From positions 1 through 9,750 of the forward strand of contig CAMVDI010000060.1 of the NCBI GenBank assembly GCA_947166205.1: a DNA stretch of 9,750 nucleotides. The letters run 5' to 3'. The notes below the pieces were generated by a model. The model had not been told where the DNA came from and did not search any database. It saw only the letters and a program-made list of their open reading frames with translations. The number at the start of each line of letters is the position of its first letter. The stretch's first letter is position 1. Shown one piece after another: positions 8,572 through 9,750 of this stretch. A program made the position numbers and the translations under genes. Source of the DNA: an uncultured Clostridia bacterium (GTDB taxonomy: Bacteria > Bacillota_A > Clostridia > Christensenellales > Aristaeellaceae).

Positions 8572-8663
8572 TTTACAAACATCTACTTCTCAGATTTCAA
8601 ACATGCACCTCGCTTTACAAACTGGCGTCTCGGATTGCAACTGAGCCTCTGCTTTTTTCAATT
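8572..8663. repeat. Degenerate 20-bp tandem repeat, about five units
   Basis: TTTACAAAC (8572), ATTTCAAAC (8594), TTTACAAAC (8614), ATTGCAAC (8634) and TTTTTCAAT (8654) recur at intervals of 22, 20, 20 and 20 bp. Most are followed 12-16 bp later by a (T/C)CTC block. On the minus strand units read approximately GAG-N5-AGTTTGTAAA. No CRISPR-like identical repeats with unique spacers are seen, since the spacing leaves only about 11 bp between cores. The last unit runs into the palindrome at 8660. Confidence 0.6.
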
Positions 8664-8672
8664 GTAACAATT
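8660..8672. repeat. 13-bp perfect palindrome AATTGT-A-ACAATT
   Basis: A perfect dyad with a single central base lies 160 bp before the downstream start codon. Its size and symmetry suit a repressor operator, but its bound protein is unknown and it lies well upstream of any likely promoter. Confidence 0.45.
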
Positions 8673-8831
8673 CCCCCGCCTGACAGGAATTCCCGGGTTG
8701 ATGAAAGAATTATCCTTCCGGTATCGTATATTATTATGTGGGCGATATACGTTCAATTATTTGCAGTATTATGCTGCCTGAATGAAAAAACTGCCAGCAG
8801 CTTGAGGACGATGTCTTGGAGGTGTTTTTCA

Positions 8832-9750
8832 GTGAAGAAGCGCTTAGGTCTGATCTTTCTGGCTATTGCATTGATGACCGCCTTGCTGCTCAGCGGTACC
8901 GCATCCGCCAACAGCTGGAATCTGAAGGGCAAATTGCTTCAGGCCATGATCAAGACCCATGACTGGGACGATTATATCCTGTTGGGAAATCAGGCGGATC
9001 CGTTCGCTGTGATGAAAGCGCGTTATCATCATGCGCTGTTCTTTGTGGACGATCTGGAAAGACTGCATGTTTATACGACTGCAGTTTATCAGCCGGACGA
9101 TAAGCGGGAGGCGCCATCACTTATGGTCATGGATCAGGACCTGTATCTGAGCTATGGCGATGACGAGCAATATGTTTTCCGCCTCTGGACAGAGGACGGA
9201 GAATACCTGCTTACCAGCGCAACGATCGGTGATTTCCAGCTGAATGGGTATTGGGAAGACGATGATATCGGTATCCATTGGTACTGGGCGTATCAGGAGG
9301 GCAGCACTGCCCTGTGGCCTGTCAGAGTTCGCCTGTCCGATTTCAATATCAATCTCCTGCCGCACTCTGTGGAAGAAGTCAGAGCGCAGAATCAAATGCT
9401 CGCCCAGTTTGACAGTGCCCGTCAGTGCCTCGGTTTTGCTTATGGCAGCGGGGAAAACTACAGTCCGGATCAGCCGGGCGAACTATTGCAGCTGAAAAAG
9501 AAAGACACGGCTCCTGTTTACAGCGCACCATATGGAAAAGCCGCATGGCGGGCAGGAAAAGGGAAAGCCGCTGTCGGCCTGAACGGAAACATCTGGCTGC
9601 TGTCTCAATTCAAAAATGCCGATAACGAATCCTATGCCTGTATCCGGTATAATGTCAGCGAACGGACACAGCGGATTGGCTATACGCTGTGTAAAGATCT
9701 TGGTCTGCCGGAAATTACGGACTGGCATCCGGACGAACCTCTTACCGGTT
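8832..9750 (+). CDS. Secreted protein with SH3-like C-terminal region, 3'-partial
   Basis: The frame opens at GTG 8832, with GGAGG (8818-8822) 9 bp upstream, and stays open to the window end (306 codons visible). A signal peptide is clear: KKRLG basic start, hydrophobic core LIFLAIALMTALLL, cleavage after ASA (residue 26). The middle section is rich in Trp, Tyr and Asp (DEQYVFRLWTEDGEYLL, GIHWYWAYQEG), suggesting a beta-rich domain that I cannot name. From about residue 225 (nt ~9505) the pattern APVYSAPYGKAAWR...GKAAV...WLLSQ...YACIRYN...RIGYTLC resembles the bacterial SH3-like domains of secreted Clostridia proteins, often linked to cell-wall binding. The C-terminus lies outside the window. 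Function unknown. Confidence 0.75.
   Translation, partial: MKKRLGLIFLAIALMTALLLSGTASANSWNLKGKLLQAMIKTHDWDDYILLGNQADPFAVMKARYHHALFFVDDLERLHVYTTAVYQPDDKREAPSLMVMDQDLYLSYGDDEQYVFRLWTEDGEYLLTSATIGDFQLNGYWEDDDIGIHWYWAYQEGSTALWPVRVRLSDFNINLLPHSVEEVRAQNQMLAQFDSARQCLGFAYGSGENYSPDQPGELLQLKKKDTAPVYSAPYGKAAWRAGKGKAAVGLNGNIWLLSQFKNADNESYACIRYNVSERTQRIGYTLCKDLGLPEITDWHPDEPLTG

Larger units (their letters stand above)
8552..8831. other. 280-bp intergenic region between two secreted-protein genes
   Basis: No convincing ORF is present. The first 120 bp hold a ~20-bp degenerate tandem repeat and a 13-bp palindrome (listed separately). The rest (about 8700-8800) is A/T-rich with TATATT and TATTAT stretches around 8727-8737 that could serve as -10 elements, but I found no -35 at proper spacing, so the promoter of the downstream gene is not resolved. 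No stem-loop with T-run was found, so termination of the upstream gene is also unresolved. Confidence 0.6.

Noticed and set aside
8634..8658. Intrinsic terminator before the T-run at 8653-8658
   Set aside because: The preceding bases form only a 3-bp interrupted stem, too weak for a terminator.
8572..8663. CRISPR array
   Set aside because: The cores are only 8-9 bp, imperfect, and separated by about 11 bp; real arrays have longer, near-identical repeats with 30-bp-class spacers, and no cas gene is present.

Overview
The window looks like a chromosomal segment of a GC-rich member of the Clostridia (Bacillota), probably an uncultured gut or rumen lineage. This is inferred from GTG starts behind strong GGAGG ribosome sites, DUF6273-type secreted proteins, a Nif11-type leader peptide relic and SH3-like secreted proteins, which together resemble Christensenellales/Aristaeellaceae-like genomes. 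All intact genes run on the + strand.

Region 1 (1-3990) is a tightly packed, very GC-rich run of four genes. It holds the C-terminal part of a glycoside hydrolase family 4 (GH4) protein cut by the window edge, a class I SAM-dependent RNA methyltransferase, an RluA-family pseudouridine synthase with a repetitive acidic tail, and the tRNA-guanine transglycosylase tgt. Gaps are 3 bp or the genes overlap by 8 and 4 bp, so they are probably co-transcribed and translationally coupled. Three consecutive genes modify RNA of the translation apparatus. The GH4 protein has lost both canonical metal ligands.

Region 2 (3991-5100) holds a 27-codon single-helix membrane peptide with a good ribosome site, a secreted DUF6273-domain protein, and two small hairpins after it.

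Region 3 (5101-5579) has no intact gene. On the minus strand it carries a decayed Nif11-like leader-peptide gene: its double-glycine site and a Cys/His-rich core are readable, but a 4-bp tandem duplication breaks the leader frame. Base composition shifts here. Upstream genes use almost only G/C-ending codons, while downstream genes are clearly more A/T-rich. Next to the relic is a textbook MerR-type promoter with a palindrome in a 19-bp spacer.

Region 4 (5580-7063) is a two-gene module: a MerR-family regulator fused to two membrane helices and a zinc ribbon, overlapping by 4 bp a CPBP (CAAX-like) intramembrane protease.

Region 5 (7064-9750) holds a promoter-like intergenic stretch with a doubtful small ORF, a secreted 422-residue protein with beta-propeller-like strands, and a 280-bp intergenic region. 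That intergenic region contains a regular ~20-bp degenerate repeat and a 13-bp palindrome. Last comes the first 306 codons of another secreted protein with an SH3-like C-terminal part, cut by the window end.
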